Assembly (NCBI RefSeq): GCF_018829635.1
Contig: NZ_JAHKKG010000004.1
Span: 558,001 to 622,000 of the forward strand
Source of the DNA: Paractinoplanes bogorensis
Lineage (GTDB): Bacteria; Actinomycetota; Actinomycetes; Mycobacteriales; Micromonosporaceae
Length of the DNA stretch: 64,000 bases
Direction of reading: 5' to 3'
Under the pieces are notes generated by a model, which was not told the origin of the DNA, searched no databases, and saw only the letters and a list, made by a program, of their open reading frames with translations. Made by a program: the position numbers and the translations under genes. Numbering within the stretch: position 1 is the stretch's first letter; each line of letters begins with the position of its first letter. This document shows, one piece after another, positions 24,447-33,022 of this stretch.

Positions 24447-25109
24447 GTGACGTCCGCGACCCCGCACCGGGCCCGCAGTGCCGAGGCCAAGAAACTGCGC
24501 GAACGCGCGATCCTGGACGCCGCGCGCGCACTGGCGTCCGAGCGGAGCGTGCGTGAGGTGACGCTCACCGACGTGGCGGCCGCGGTCGGCATGCACAAGT
24601 CGGCGATGCTGCGCTACTTCGAGACGCGCGAGCAGATCTTCCTGGCCCTGACCGCGGCCGGCTGGCACGACTGGTCGGCCACTATCCGCACCGCCCTGCC
24701 GGAAACGAGCGACGCGTCCACGGTGGCGGCGGTGCTGGCGCGCACGTTGAGCGAGCGACCGCTCTTCTGCGACCTGCTCGCCCAGGCGCCGCTCAACCTG
24801 GAACGGAACGTGTCGTTCGAGACCGTCCGCGCCTACAAGCTGGCCGTGCTGGCCGAGGTCGGCGCGATCGCCGACGACCTGGAGCGTTCGCTGGGCCTCG
24901 ACGGTGAGCAGGCCGTCGACGTGGTGGCGACGGCGACGAGCCTGGCCGGGGCGCTCTGGCAGATGGCCGCGCCGGGCACCCGGCTGCGCGAGTTCTACGA
25001 GTCGTCGCCCGAGCTGGCCCACGCCGTCGTCCACGTCGAGCCCCGCCTCGCCCGCATCCTCGAGGCCCTGATCGACGGGTTCCTCAGATCTCCAGCTGCT
25101 GCTCGATGA
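24447..25109 (+). CDS. TetR-family transcriptional regulator
   Basis: 220 residues. N-terminal helix-turn-helix ILDAARALASERSVREVTLT followed by VAAAVGMHKSAMLRYFETREQI; the rest is the variable ligand-binding helical domain. GTG start. Divergent from the SDR at 23532-24389, with a likely operator between them. Its 3' end overlaps the convergent Roadblock gene by 26 bp. Confidence 0.9.
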   Translation: MTSATPHRARSAEAKKLRERAILDAARALASERSVREVTLTDVAAAVGMHKSAMLRYFETREQIFLALTAAGWHDWSATIRTALPETSDASTVAAVLARTLSERPLFCDLLAQAPLNLERNVSFETVRAYKLAVLAEVGAIADDLERSLGLDGEQAVDVVATATSLAGALWQMAAPGTRLREFYESSPELAHAVVHVEPRLARILEALIDGFLRSPAAAR

Positions 25110-25455
25110 GACGAAGGCGGTGCCGCGCCATCGCCAGGTTCGCGCGGTCCCGGTGCAGGGCGAGATAGACGAACAGGCCGCGGCCGTCGGGTGAGGTGAC
25201 CGGCCGGATCAGGTGGTACTGCGAGCCCAGCGTGACCAGGATGTCCTCGACCTTCTCGTGCATGCCGAGCATTTCCAGCGTCCGCAGTTTCGCCCGCAGC
25301 ACCTCGGTGTTGGCGGCTGCCGCGACCGAGACGTCGAAGCCGAACCCGCCGCCCGCCGTGCCCAGCGCCATGCCGCTCGTCCAGTCCACGATCGCCACCG
25401 CGATCGCTCCGTCGACCTGCAGCGCGTCCTTGAGTGCCACATCCATCTCGGCCAT
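25084..25455 (-). CDS. Roadblock/LC7-domain protein
   Basis: 123 residues with the alternating strand/helix pattern of Roadblock/LC7 proteins (VDGAIAVAIVDWTSGMALG, LGSQYHLIRPV, LFVYLALHRDRANLAMARHRL). Roadblock proteins often modulate small GTPases, and actinomycetes usually keep them in conservon (cvn) operons with a kinase and a GTPase; neither is adjacent here. GGAGGG precedes the ATG. Its 3' end overlaps the convergent TetR gene by 26 bp. Confidence 0.75.
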   Translation of the reverse strand: MAEMDVALKDALQVDGAIAVAIVDWTSGMALGTAGGGFGFDVSVAAAANTEVLRAKLRTLEMLGMHEKVEDILVTLGSQYHLIRPVTSPDGRGLFVYLALHRDRANLAMARHRLRLIEQQLEI

Positions 25456-25646
25456 GTCCCCGTGCTCCCTCCGTCGTGGGATCCAGCATGGATCGGAACG
25501 GTGATCGTCGATCGGACAGCGAGTCCGTCCGGCCGGGGCACTGCTGATTCAGGGTGGTGTCGAACGGGTCGCGAGTTGAAGACTTCCGCAATTCGGCAGA
25601 TCTCCCATTGCGAAATCCTTCGACGAATGGTGGTGGGGAGTCGCCG

Positions 25647-26003
25647 ATGTCCGTGCCGCTCTATCAGGCCAAGGCCGAGATGTTCCGGATGCTGGGCCAT
25701 CCGGTGCGTATCCGGGTGCTCGAACTGCTGCAGGCCGGTCCCCGCCCGGTCCGCGACCTGCTGGCCGAGATCGACGTCGAGCCGTCCAACCTCTCGCAGC
25801 AGCTGGCCGTCCTCCGCCGCACCGGCGTGGTCGTCTCGTTCCGCGACGCCGGCCTGGTCATGTACGCGCTGAGCACGCCCGACGTGGCCGACCTGCTGGC
25901 CGCGGGCCGCCGCATCCTGGGTGCCGTGCTGACCGACCGCGACGGCCTGCTGGCCGAGTTGAGAGCGCACGCCCCGGCCGACCGGACGGGCGGAAACCGA
26001 TAG
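25647..26003 (+). CDS. ArsR-family regulator
   Basis: 118 residues; winged helix of ArsR type (MFRMLGHPVRIRVLELLQAG, LLAEIDVEPSNLSQQLAVLR). No cysteine pairs for metal binding are visible, so it probably does not sense a metal. The start at 25647 has GGGGAG six nt upstream; a longer in-frame start lies 93 bp upstream without such a site. It precedes an SDR gene by 9 bp in the same direction and likely shares its transcript. Confidence 0.88.
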   Translation: MSVPLYQAKAEMFRMLGHPVRIRVLELLQAGPRPVRDLLAEIDVEPSNLSQQLAVLRRTGVVVSFRDAGLVMYALSTPDVADLLAAGRRILGAVLTDRDGLLAELRAHAPADRTGGNR

Positions 26004-26012
26004 GGTGCGTCG

Positions 26013-26810
26013 ATGGAACGCACCGCGCTGGTCACCGGCGCCTCGTCCGGGATCGGCCGGGCCACGGCCGCCGCGCTCGCCGCGAAGGGCTACCGGGTGC
26101 TCGGCACCAGCCGGAATCCGGACACGGTCGAGCATCCCGTCCCGGGCGTCGAGTTCCTCGCGCTCGATCTGACCGATGCGGCCTCGATCGAGGCGCTGGC
26201 GAAACCCCTCGCGACGGTCGACGTGCTGGTCAACAACGCCGGCGAGAGCCAGTCCGGCCCGCTCGAGGAGCTGCCCGCCGAAGCGTTGAGCCGGATCTTC
26301 CAGGTCAACGTCCTCGGACCCGTACGGCTGGCGCAACTGGCCCTGCCCGGCATGCGTGAGCGGGGCTACGGGCGGGTGGTGATGATCGGCTCGATGCTGG
26401 CGTCGTTCCCGCTGTCCTACCGGTCGTCCTACGTCGCCACGAAGGCCGCGATCAAGGGCTTCGCCAACGGCGCCCGGCACGAATATTCCCCGTACGGCGT
26501 GTGGCTGACCACCGTCGAACCGGGCTCGATCAGCACCGGCATCAGCGAGCGCCGGACGAGCTACATCGGGCCCGGCTCGCCGCACCGCGCGGATTACGAG
26601 CGGATGCTCGCCGCGCTCAACCGCAACGAGGCCGCCGGGGTGCCGGCCGAGCGGGTCGCGGCCACCATCGTCACCGCCATCGAGGCGGACCGGCCACGCC
26701 AGCGTTATGCCGTGGGCAGCAACGCCCCGGTCGTGTTCCCGCTACGGCGCCTGGTGCCCGCGGCCCTGGTCGAGAAGCTCACCCACCGCCGGCACGATCT
26801 GAGCCGCTGA
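26013..26810 (+). CDS. SDR-family oxidoreductase, operon with ArsR
   Basis: 265 residues. TGASSGIG cofactor motif, NNAGESQSGP, GSMLASF and SSYVATK (YxxxK). Cotranscribed with the ArsR gene, 9 bp apart. The 3' end overlaps the convergent GGDEF-EAL gene by 69 bp, the second-largest such overlap in the window. Substrate unknown. Confidence 0.88.
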   Translation: MERTALVTGASSGIGRATAAALAAKGYRVLGTSRNPDTVEHPVPGVEFLALDLTDAASIEALAKPLATVDVLVNNAGESQSGPLEELPAEALSRIFQVNVLGPVRLAQLALPGMRERGYGRVVMIGSMLASFPLSYRSSYVATKAAIKGFANGARHEYSPYGVWLTTVEPGSISTGISERRTSYIGPGSPHRADYERMLAALNRNEAAGVPAERVAATIVTAIEADRPRQRYAVGSNAPVVFPLRRLVPAALVEKLTHRRHDLSR

Positions 26811-28988
26811 GTCCTCGGCGCGGGCGGGCTTTCCGAAGAAGTAGCCCTGCCCGTACCGGTATCCGAGTTCCCGCAGATAGCCGGCCTGCTCCGCGGTCTC
26901 GATGCCCTCGGCCACGGCCCGCAGGCCGAGCCCGTTGCTCACGTGGATCAGCGCGTCCACGATCACGGCCCGGCCGGTGCCGGTGATCTCGTCGACGAAC
27001 GACTTGTCGACCTTGAGCACGTCGACCGGGACCGTGCGCAGCAGGCCGAGCGACGAGTGCCCGGTGCCGAAGTCGTCCAGCGCGATCGACACCCCGGCCC
27101 GGTGCAGCGCCTCGACCGCCTCGATGGCCACCCCACCGCCGAAGATGGCCGTCTCGGTCACCTCGACCAGCAGGGCGCGCGGTTCCAGGCCGCATTCGCG
27201 CAGGATGCCGGTCACCACCTCGGCGAAACCGGGCTCGCTGAGCTGCCGCGCCGACACGTTCACGCTGATGTAGGAGGGCGCGTCCGGCCGGTCGCGCTGC
27301 CAGTCGGCCAGTTGCCGGCACGCCGTCCGCATGATCCACTCACCGAGCTCGACGATCAGCCCGTTGTCCTCGGCGATCGGGATGAAGTCGGCCGGGCTGA
27401 CGAAGCCGCGCACCGGGTGCACCCAGCGGACCAGAGCCTCGTAGGCCACCGTACGGGCGTCGGCCAGCTCGACGATCGGCTGGTAGACGACGTGGAAGTC
27501 GCCGTCGGTCAGGCTGTGCCGCAGGTCGGCCCCGAGCCGCTCGGCCGCCTCGGCCTGCTCGTCGAGCCCGGCACTGTAGACGACCAGGTGCCCGCCGCCG
27601 GTCTTGGCCGCGTACCGCGCGGTGTCGGCCCGTCGCACCAGCTCGGTCGCGTCGGCGCCGGAGCCGGAGGAGACGCCGAGCCGGGCACTCAGCAGCAGCT
27701 CGTGCTCGCCGGCGTGCACCGGGCGGCGGACCAGATCGGCCAGCCGGCCGGCCACCGCCTCGGCCTCGCCCGGGCGGGAATCGCACACCAGCACGGCGAA
27801 CTCGTCGGCGCCCATCCGTGCGACCAGGTCGCCGTCGCGGACACTTTCGCGCAACAACCCGGCCACCGCGACCAGCGCCTGGTCGCCCGCCGCCCGGCCC
27901 AGCCGGTCGTTGATGTGCTTGAAGCCGGCCAGGTCGAGCATCACCACCTGACACGGTTGCCGGGTCACGGCGGTCGCGGCCAGCCGTTCGAACTCGCGCC
28001 GGTTGGGCAGGCCGGTCAGGTCGTCGCTGGTCGCCTGCCGGCGCAGCAGCACGGCCTGCTTGTCCACCCGGGCGATGTAGCCGTTCAGCCGGCTCGCCAC
28101 GAGCACGAAAAGCGCCATCGAACCGAACGCCACGGTCAGCCAGCCGCTGCGCCCGCCGGCCCGCTCGCCCTGGAGCAGCATGACGGCCGGGACGAGCAGC
28201 ATCGACCCGGTCAGAACGAGCAGCCGGCCCCGGCCCGGGTTGTCGTGCGGGCGTACGGGCGGAAGGGTCGCCGACGGGTGCATGGCGGCGGCGCCCCAGA
28301 ACGCGTACGCGAGCAGATAGCCCGCGAACAGGAACGGCGCGAAACCGTCGGTGAGCGGGATCAGCGTGTACGCGCCGTTGGCCACTACGGTCAGCAGACT
28401 GCCCACGATGAGCAGCCACTGACTGACCGTTCGCGCACCCTGTTGCAACAGCATGGGCACGATGACCGCGCAGAGTACGGCGCCGGCCGTCGGGTAGCCG
28501 GCCGTGACCAGCCGGGCCAGCACCGGGATCGAGTCGTCGAGCAGGATCGGCTCGATCATCAGGGCCCAGTAGACGATGCCCACCCCGACCGTGATGATGG
28601 CCGAATCGATCAGGGTGCCGCCCGCGAGCCCGCCGCGCTGACGAGCGTGCAGGAACAGCGCCGCGACGAGCAACGGATAAGACCCGAGGTAGCAGCCGTC
28701 GGCCCACGACGGGAACGGCACCGTCGCGACCAGCGCGCTCTGGATGCCGTAGACGACGTCGCCGAGCACCCACAGGGCGATCCCGGCCGCGAACAGGTAC
28801 CAGGAGGCGGCGGACAGGCCGCGCTGCCGGCGGGCGCCGAGGATCATCATCACGCACGAGCCGACCGAGACCGAGAACGACACGGTCGCCTGGACCGCCG
28901 TCGCCGTCAGCACGGGGGAGGCGAGCGCGGCCGTGCCCGCCAGGGCGAGCCAGACGGCCCACCAGCGGGCGGAGAACTTTCTCGGCAC
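26742..28988 (-). CDS. Membrane-bound GGDEF-EAL cyclic-di-GMP protein
   Basis: 748 residues. Residues 10-300 contain eight or so transmembrane helices (MASE-like sensor). GGDEF domain: DDLTGLPNRREF at 322-333 and signature RMGADEF with GADEF at 393-397, so the second Gly is Ala. EAL domain from about 490: AYEALVRW (EAL 517-519), NVSARQL and DDFGTGHSSL, all intact. EAL domains hydrolyse cyclic-di-GMP; the cyclase half may be impaired or may act only as a GTP sensor. ATG at 28988. Single gene; 3' end overlaps the SDR gene by 69 bp. Confidence 0.92.
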   Translation of the reverse strand: MPRKFSARWWAVWLALAGTAALASPVLTATAVQATVSFSVSVGSCVMMILGARRQRGLSAASWYLFAAGIALWVLGDVVYGIQSALVATVPFPSWADGCYLGSYPLLVAALFLHARQRGGLAGGTLIDSAIITVGVGIVYWALMIEPILLDDSIPVLARLVTAGYPTAGAVLCAVIVPMLLQQGARTVSQWLLIVGSLLTVVANGAYTLIPLTDGFAPFLFAGYLLAYAFWGAAAMHPSATLPPVRPHDNPGRGRLLVLTGSMLLVPAVMLLQGERAGGRSGWLTVAFGSMALFVLVASRLNGYIARVDKQAVLLRRQATSDDLTGLPNRREFERLAATAVTRQPCQVVMLDLAGFKHINDRLGRAAGDQALVAVAGLLRESVRDGDLVARMGADEFAVLVCDSRPGEAEAVAGRLADLVRRPVHAGEHELLLSARLGVSSGSGADATELVRRADTARYAAKTGGGHLVVYSAGLDEQAEAAERLGADLRHSLTDGDFHVVYQPIVELADARTVAYEALVRWVHPVRGFVSPADFIPIAEDNGLIVELGEWIMRTACRQLADWQRDRPDAPSYISVNVSARQLSEPGFAEVVTGILRECGLEPRALLVEVTETAIFGGGVAIEAVEALHRAGVSIALDDFGTGHSSLGLLRTVPVDVLKVDKSFVDEITGTGRAVIVDALIHVSNGLGLRAVAEGIETAEQAGYLRELGYRYGQGYFFGKPARAEDSAAQIVPAVGELLDQGRGHQAP

Positions 28989-29024
28989 GTCCGTATTTCG
29001 GCGTTTTCGGCCGAAAGTTGAGAA

Positions 29025-29747
29025 TTATGCCGGTCGGCGCAGCGCGTCCAGCATGCGGACCGCCTCGTCCCCGTCGGTGGTCTCGCGTCCCGCGCCGCCG
29101 GCCGGAGCGGCGGTGCCGAGCGAGACGGTGACCGCGTCGGGGATCAGGCGCTTGGCCGAGGCGTGCACCGCCTGCACGCCGGTGGCGACGACGGCGGTGA
29201 CCGCGTCCGGCCGGATGCCGCCGCCGGCCATGATCTCGATGCGGCCGGCCGCGGCGGTGACCAGGGCCGACAGCGCGGGCAGGGCGTCGGCCACGCGGGC
29301 CGCGCCGGCCGAGGTCAGGATCCGCCGCACGCCCAGCTTGACCAGGTCGTCGAGGGCGGCGCCGCTGTCGGCCAGGGTGTCGAAGGCACGGTGGAACGTC
29401 ACCTCGGCGCCGGTGTCGGCGATCCGGCCGATCAGATCAAGATCAACACGGCCTTCCCGTACGCCTCCGACCACCACTCCGGACGCACCGGCGGCCAGGG
29501 CGTGCCGCACGTCGGCCAGGGTGGTCGCCACCTCGGCGGGGGAGTAGTCGAACCCGCCCGGCCGGGGCCGCACCAGCACGTGCACCGGCGGGATCCCCGG
29601 GGTTGCCACGGCCGCCTCGATGAAGCCCAGCGACGGTGTGACCCCGCCCAGCGGCAGCGCCGAGCACAGTTCGATGCGATCGACCTCGAGGCGCGCGGCG
29701 ACGTCCAGCCCGTGCGCGTCCTGAACAGCCAGTTCGAAGGCAACCAT
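29025..29747 (-). CDS. cutC: Copper homeostasis protein CutC family
   Basis: 240 residues. Matches the CutC TIM barrel: FELAVQDAHGLDVAARLEVDRIELCSALPLGG, VHVLVRPRPGGFDYSP-like, TFHRAFD and RILTSAGA, with a Gly-rich loop IEIMAGGGIRPD. CutC is linked to copper tolerance in some bacteria, but its biochemical role is debated. Separate gene, 129 bp from the next start upstream. Confidence 0.87.
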   Translation of the reverse strand: MVAFELAVQDAHGLDVAARLEVDRIELCSALPLGGVTPSLGFIEAAVATPGIPPVHVLVRPRPGGFDYSPAEVATTLADVRHALAAGASGVVVGGVREGRVDLDLIGRIADTGAEVTFHRAFDTLADSGAALDDLVKLGVRRILTSAGAARVADALPALSALVTAAAGRIEIMAGGGIRPDAVTAVVATGVQAVHASAKRLIPDAVTVSLGTAAPAGGAGRETTDGDEAVRMLDALRRPA

Positions 29748-29876
29748 CAGGGCGCGGTCTCCAGTTGTCGGTGCGGGCCGGTGGACCCGGCCAGTATCGC
29801 ACCAACAACTGTTAGCACTCCTATCAGATCCCGGCTTTCTCGCGCCGGCGTCCGGCCTTCGCCCGCGGCTCGCTGG

Positions 29877-30797
29877 TCAGCGGCTCCCGGCCTTCTCCAG
29901 CAGCTCGCCCGTGGCCTCCCACAGGCGGCGCTCCCGGTCCCGGTTGTGGGCGATCGGTTTGACCTCGGTGAGCTTGCCGCGAACGACGAAGGCGCCGTCG
30001 CGCAGCCCGGCCCACCGGGGGTCGAGGGCGAGCGAGGCCAGTGTGGGGCCGGAGTTCTCCGGTGTGGCGATGCCGGGGATGCGGGCCAGCGCGCGGCCCG
30101 CGGCCTGGGCCGCCTCGGGGGCGCCACGGCCGAGGGCGGTGCCGGGCATCCAGCCGGGCTCGTAGACGACCACGTTCACGCCGGCGCCGATCTGCCGCTG
30201 CAGCTCGTGGGCGTAGTAGAGGACGGCCAGCTTGGCGTTGGAGTAGGCGGTGCCGCTCGATTCCATCCCCGGGTTGGCGTCGCCGGTCGCGGGCCGGGAC
30301 ATCTCGACCGGGTCGGCCCACTTCGCCGGCGGCACGTGCAGCAGGCGCCGCCAGAAGTTGGCGTGATAGGTGTTCGAACCGATCAGGATGATGCGCGCCG
30401 ACGGCGCGAACCGGTCGTTCAGGTCGGCGATGAGCTGCGCGTGGGCGAGATAGTTGACCGCGAAGGTCAGTTCGTAGCCGTCGGCCGACGCGGTGCGCGT
30501 ATCGGTCGTCATGGCGCCCGCGTTCGCGACCAGAGCGCTCAACTTGCCGTCTTCTCCGAGCAGTTGCTGGACAGTGGCCGCGGCGGCGCGCACGTCGGCC
30601 AGGCGGGCCAGGTCGCAGCCGACCTCGTGCACGGTCGCGCCCAGCGCGCGGGCCTCGGCGGCGACCTCGGTCAGGCCCGGTCCGGCCCGGCCGACCAGGA
30701 TCAGCTCGGGACGCTCGGCGGCCGGACGAGCGGCCATGTCCAGGGTGGCGGCGCGGCCCAGACCACGGGTCGGGCCGGTGATCAGCACGGTTGTCAT
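29877..30797 (-). CDS. SDR-family oxidoreductase, divergent from XRE regulator
   Basis: 306 residues. TGPTRGLGRAA cofactor loop, ALVANAGAM and AYSNAK (YxxxK); the length and the region after it resemble retinol dehydrogenase/protochlorophyllide reductase-like SDRs. Start ATG 30797. Divergent from the XRE-type regulator at 30900, about 100 bp apart. Substrate unknown. Confidence 0.87.
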   Translation of the reverse strand: MTTVLITGPTRGLGRAATLDMAARPAAERPELILVGRAGPGLTEVAAEARALGATVHEVGCDLARLADVRAAAATVQQLLGEDGKLSALVANAGAMTTDTRTASADGYELTFAVNYLAHAQLIADLNDRFAPSARIILIGSNTYHANFWRRLLHVPPAKWADPVEMSRPATGDANPGMESSGTAYSNAKLAVLYYAHELQRQIGAGVNVVVYEPGWMPGTALGRGAPEAAQAAGRALARIPGIATPENSGPTLASLALDPRWAGLRDGAFVVRGKLTEVKPIAHNRDRERRLWEATGELLEKAGSR

Positions 30798-30899
30798 GCT
30801 CCGAGTCTGGATGCCGGGCCCGGCCGCAGGCAGTCGTTCGGTTTTCGTAGGACTGGCAGGGCCAGGACACTTGTCGCGGCGGCGAGCAGACTGGGCCGT

Positions 30900-31763
30900 A
30901 TGGAACTGGACCACACGGAGTCATGGGAGTTCGGCCGGACGCTGCGCCGCTGGCGTGACCGTGTGACGCCCGAGGCGGTCGGGGTGCCCACAGGCCGCCG
31001 GCGCCGGGCCAGCGGGCTGCGCCGGGAAGAGCTGGCCGGGCTGGCCGGCATCTCGGCCGACTATCTGACCCGGCTCGAGCAGGGCCGCGCCACCGCGCCG
31101 TCGGCCCAGGTGGTCGAGGCCCTGGCTCGGTCCCTGCGGGTCTCCGACGCCGAGCGCGACCTGCTCTACCAGCTCGCGGGCCACGCCGCGCCCGGGCTCG
31201 ACGTGGTGTCGTCGCGGGTGCCGCCGAGCGTGCAGCGCCTGCTCGACCGCTTGTCGAACACGCCCGTCGTGGTCTACGACGCGAGCTGGACGCTGGTGCT
31301 GGCCAACGCACCCTACGACGCGCTCATGGGCGAGACCTCGGGCTGGCGCGGGCTCGAGCGCAACGCGGTCTGGCGCAACCTGCTGGCCCCGCCCAACCGG
31401 GTGGTGCAGACCGCCGGGGAACACGCCGTGCTGGTGGCCGGCCTGGTCGCCGACCTGCGGCTGACCGCGTCCCGCTACCCGGCCGACCGCGGGTTGCGGC
31501 GGCTGATCTCCGCACTGGCCGACGCCAGTCCGCGGTTCACCGAGCTGTGGGAGTCCGACGCGCCGCCGCCGACCGGCGACAAGTCCCGGCACAAGACGAT
31601 CGAACACCCGTCGGTCGGCCGGATCACGCTCGACTGCGACGTGCTCCACGTGGCGATCGACGACCTGCGCATCATGGTCTACACGGCCGAGCCGGGCACC
31701 GAGGACGCCGAGCGGCTGGCGCTCGCCGTCGTGCTGGGCACCCAGAGCCTGACCGCGGGCTAG
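30900..31763 (+). CDS. XRE-family regulator with MmyB-like ligand-binding domain
   Basis: 287 residues. Residues 10-80 contain an XRE helix-turn-helix (ELAGLAGISADYLTRLEQG). The remainder (from about 105) has the PAS-like MmyB ligand domain pattern (NTPVVVYDASWTLVLAN, WRNLLAPPNRVV, SRHKTIEHPSVGRITLDCD). The start is the ATG at 30900. Such regulators commonly control a neighbouring SDR or oxidoreductase; here the divergent SDR at 29877-30797 is the obvious target. Confidence 0.88.
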   Translation: MELDHTESWEFGRTLRRWRDRVTPEAVGVPTGRRRRASGLRREELAGLAGISADYLTRLEQGRATAPSAQVVEALARSLRVSDAERDLLYQLAGHAAPGLDVVSSRVPPSVQRLLDRLSNTPVVVYDASWTLVLANAPYDALMGETSGWRGLERNAVWRNLLAPPNRVVQTAGEHAVLVAGLVADLRLTASRYPADRGLRRLISALADASPRFTELWESDAPPPTGDKSRHKTIEHPSVGRITLDCDVLHVAIDDLRIMVYTAEPGTEDAERLALAVVLGTQSLTAG

Positions 31764-31820
31764 GGGGGCTGTCCCGCTGCCGACGCATGAGGTGGGTTCC
31801 TCTGCGACGATCCTCCGGTC

Positions 31821-32963
31821 ATGCTCGACAGCATGGCCACCGCCGACCCACCACCCTCGCCTGTCACTCGTGCGCGGCCGGGCGGGAACCGCCTGGGCTG
31901 GCCGGGGGTCGTCGCCGGGTTTCTGCTCGGCACGATGGCCGCCGGCATCCTGGTCAACGTCGTCAGCGATGACGGCCGGGCCGGGCCGGCGCTGGCCGCG
32001 GTCACCGGCCTGGCCGCGACCCTCGCCCTGTACGGCTGGCTGCGCCGTTACCCTGGCTCGATCCTGCAGCGCGTTGCCCGTGCCGTCCTGTGGACTCTGG
32101 CCGGCGCCGCCGTGCTCCTCACCCCGTTCCGGCCGGGCTGGACGATCGGGCTTACCGCCGCCGCCGTCGCCCTGCTCACGGTCACTGTCCTGCTCGCGAC
32201 CGCCTTGGAGACCGCGGGGCGGTTCCTCGGCGGAGCCGCGGTCGTCGGGGTCGGTGTGGCCTCCGTCGTGATCGGGGTGGCCGTGATGCGCAGCGAACCC
32301 GTGCTGGCCGGTGTCGGTTTCGTCGGGCTCGGTGTCGCGTCCATATTGCTGGGGGTGGGTGCGATGCGCGGCCGTGAGGTGTTGTCCAACCTCGCACTCG
32401 CCGGGATCGGCGTCGCCGCTGCGCTGTCTGGCGTAGCGATGATGAGCAGGGGCTTGGTGTTCGGCGGGGGCGCGCTGGCCGTGGGTGGAGTCGCGATCGC
32501 GGTGCTCGGACTGGCGTGGCTGCGCGACGGCCTCGTGCTGGCCGGTGTCGCTCTCGTGGGGGGCGGAGTCGCGATGGCGTCGCTCGGGGCGGCGCTCATG
32601 CTGTACGGCAACGCGCTGGCTGGTGTCGCGTGCATGGGCGGCGGCGCCGCTCTCACCGTGGCCGGGGTGGCGTGGCTGCGCGGCAACGCCGTGCTCATCG
32701 CTCTGGCGACTGTCGGACTCGGCCTCTCGGTCGTCGTGCTCGGAACGGCGTCGATGCGCGGCGGCGTGCTGTTCGGCATCGCACTCATCGCGGCCGGGAT
32801 CGGGACCGCGGTGCTCGGGGTGGCGTCGTTGCCGGCCGGGGCTCAGGTGATTCCGTGGCGACGCTGGTGGACGGGGGTCACCGCTGATCGGCGTGGAACG
32901 GCGGAGATGCCGGTCGCGCCGGCCGACCGGCGAGCCGATCCCCGGGAGGAAACCACCCCCTGA
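31821..32963 (+). CDS. Membrane protein with eight 26-residue hydrophobic repeats
   Basis: 380 residues, unrecognised. Residues 25-130 contain four hydrophobic segments. Residues 135-342 are eight contiguous units of exactly 26 residues with the theme xLAGVAxVGxGVAxxxLGxAxMRGxx, for example VLAGVALVGGGVAMASLG then AALMLYGN. Each unit closes with an Arg/Gly turn. A hydrophilic tail of 38 residues ends the protein. The uniform period could mean one transmembrane segment per repeat or a short-stranded solenoid in the membrane. GGT-rich upstream region; ATG at 31821. Single gene. Confidence 0.7.
   Translation: MLDSMATADPPPSPVTRARPGGNRLGWPGVVAGFLLGTMAAGILVNVVSDDGRAGPALAAVTGLAATLALYGWLRRYPGSILQRVARAVLWTLAGAAVLLTPFRPGWTIGLTAAAVALLTVTVLLATALETAGRFLGGAAVVGVGVASVVIGVAVMRSEPVLAGVGFVGLGVASILLGVGAMRGREVLSNLALAGIGVAAALSGVAMMSRGLVFGGGALAVGGVAIAVLGLAWLRDGLVLAGVALVGGGVAMASLGAALMLYGNALAGVACMGGGAALTVAGVAWLRGNAVLIALATVGLGLSVVVLGTASMRGGVLFGIALIAAGIGTAVLGVASLPAGAQVIPWRRWWTGVTADRRGTAEMPVAPADRRADPREETTP
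32223..32846 (+). repeat. Eight in-frame 78-bp repeats in the membrane protein
   Basis: The DNA coding for residues 135-342 is eight tandem 78-bp units without any insertion or deletion between them. Nucleotide identity between units is only partial, so the duplications are old and only the period and the hydrophobic/Gly pattern have been kept. Confidence 0.75.
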
Positions 32964-33022
32964 GTCAACGGACCGGGTCACACCACCGCCCGGCCGACCG
33001 ATCGCGCGGGCCGTCTTCCCCG

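Noticed and set aside
29810..29825. TTAGCACTC, half of a CIRCE heat-shock element
   Set aside because: The required inverted GAGTGCTAA nine bases away is not present, so HrcA binding is unlikely.
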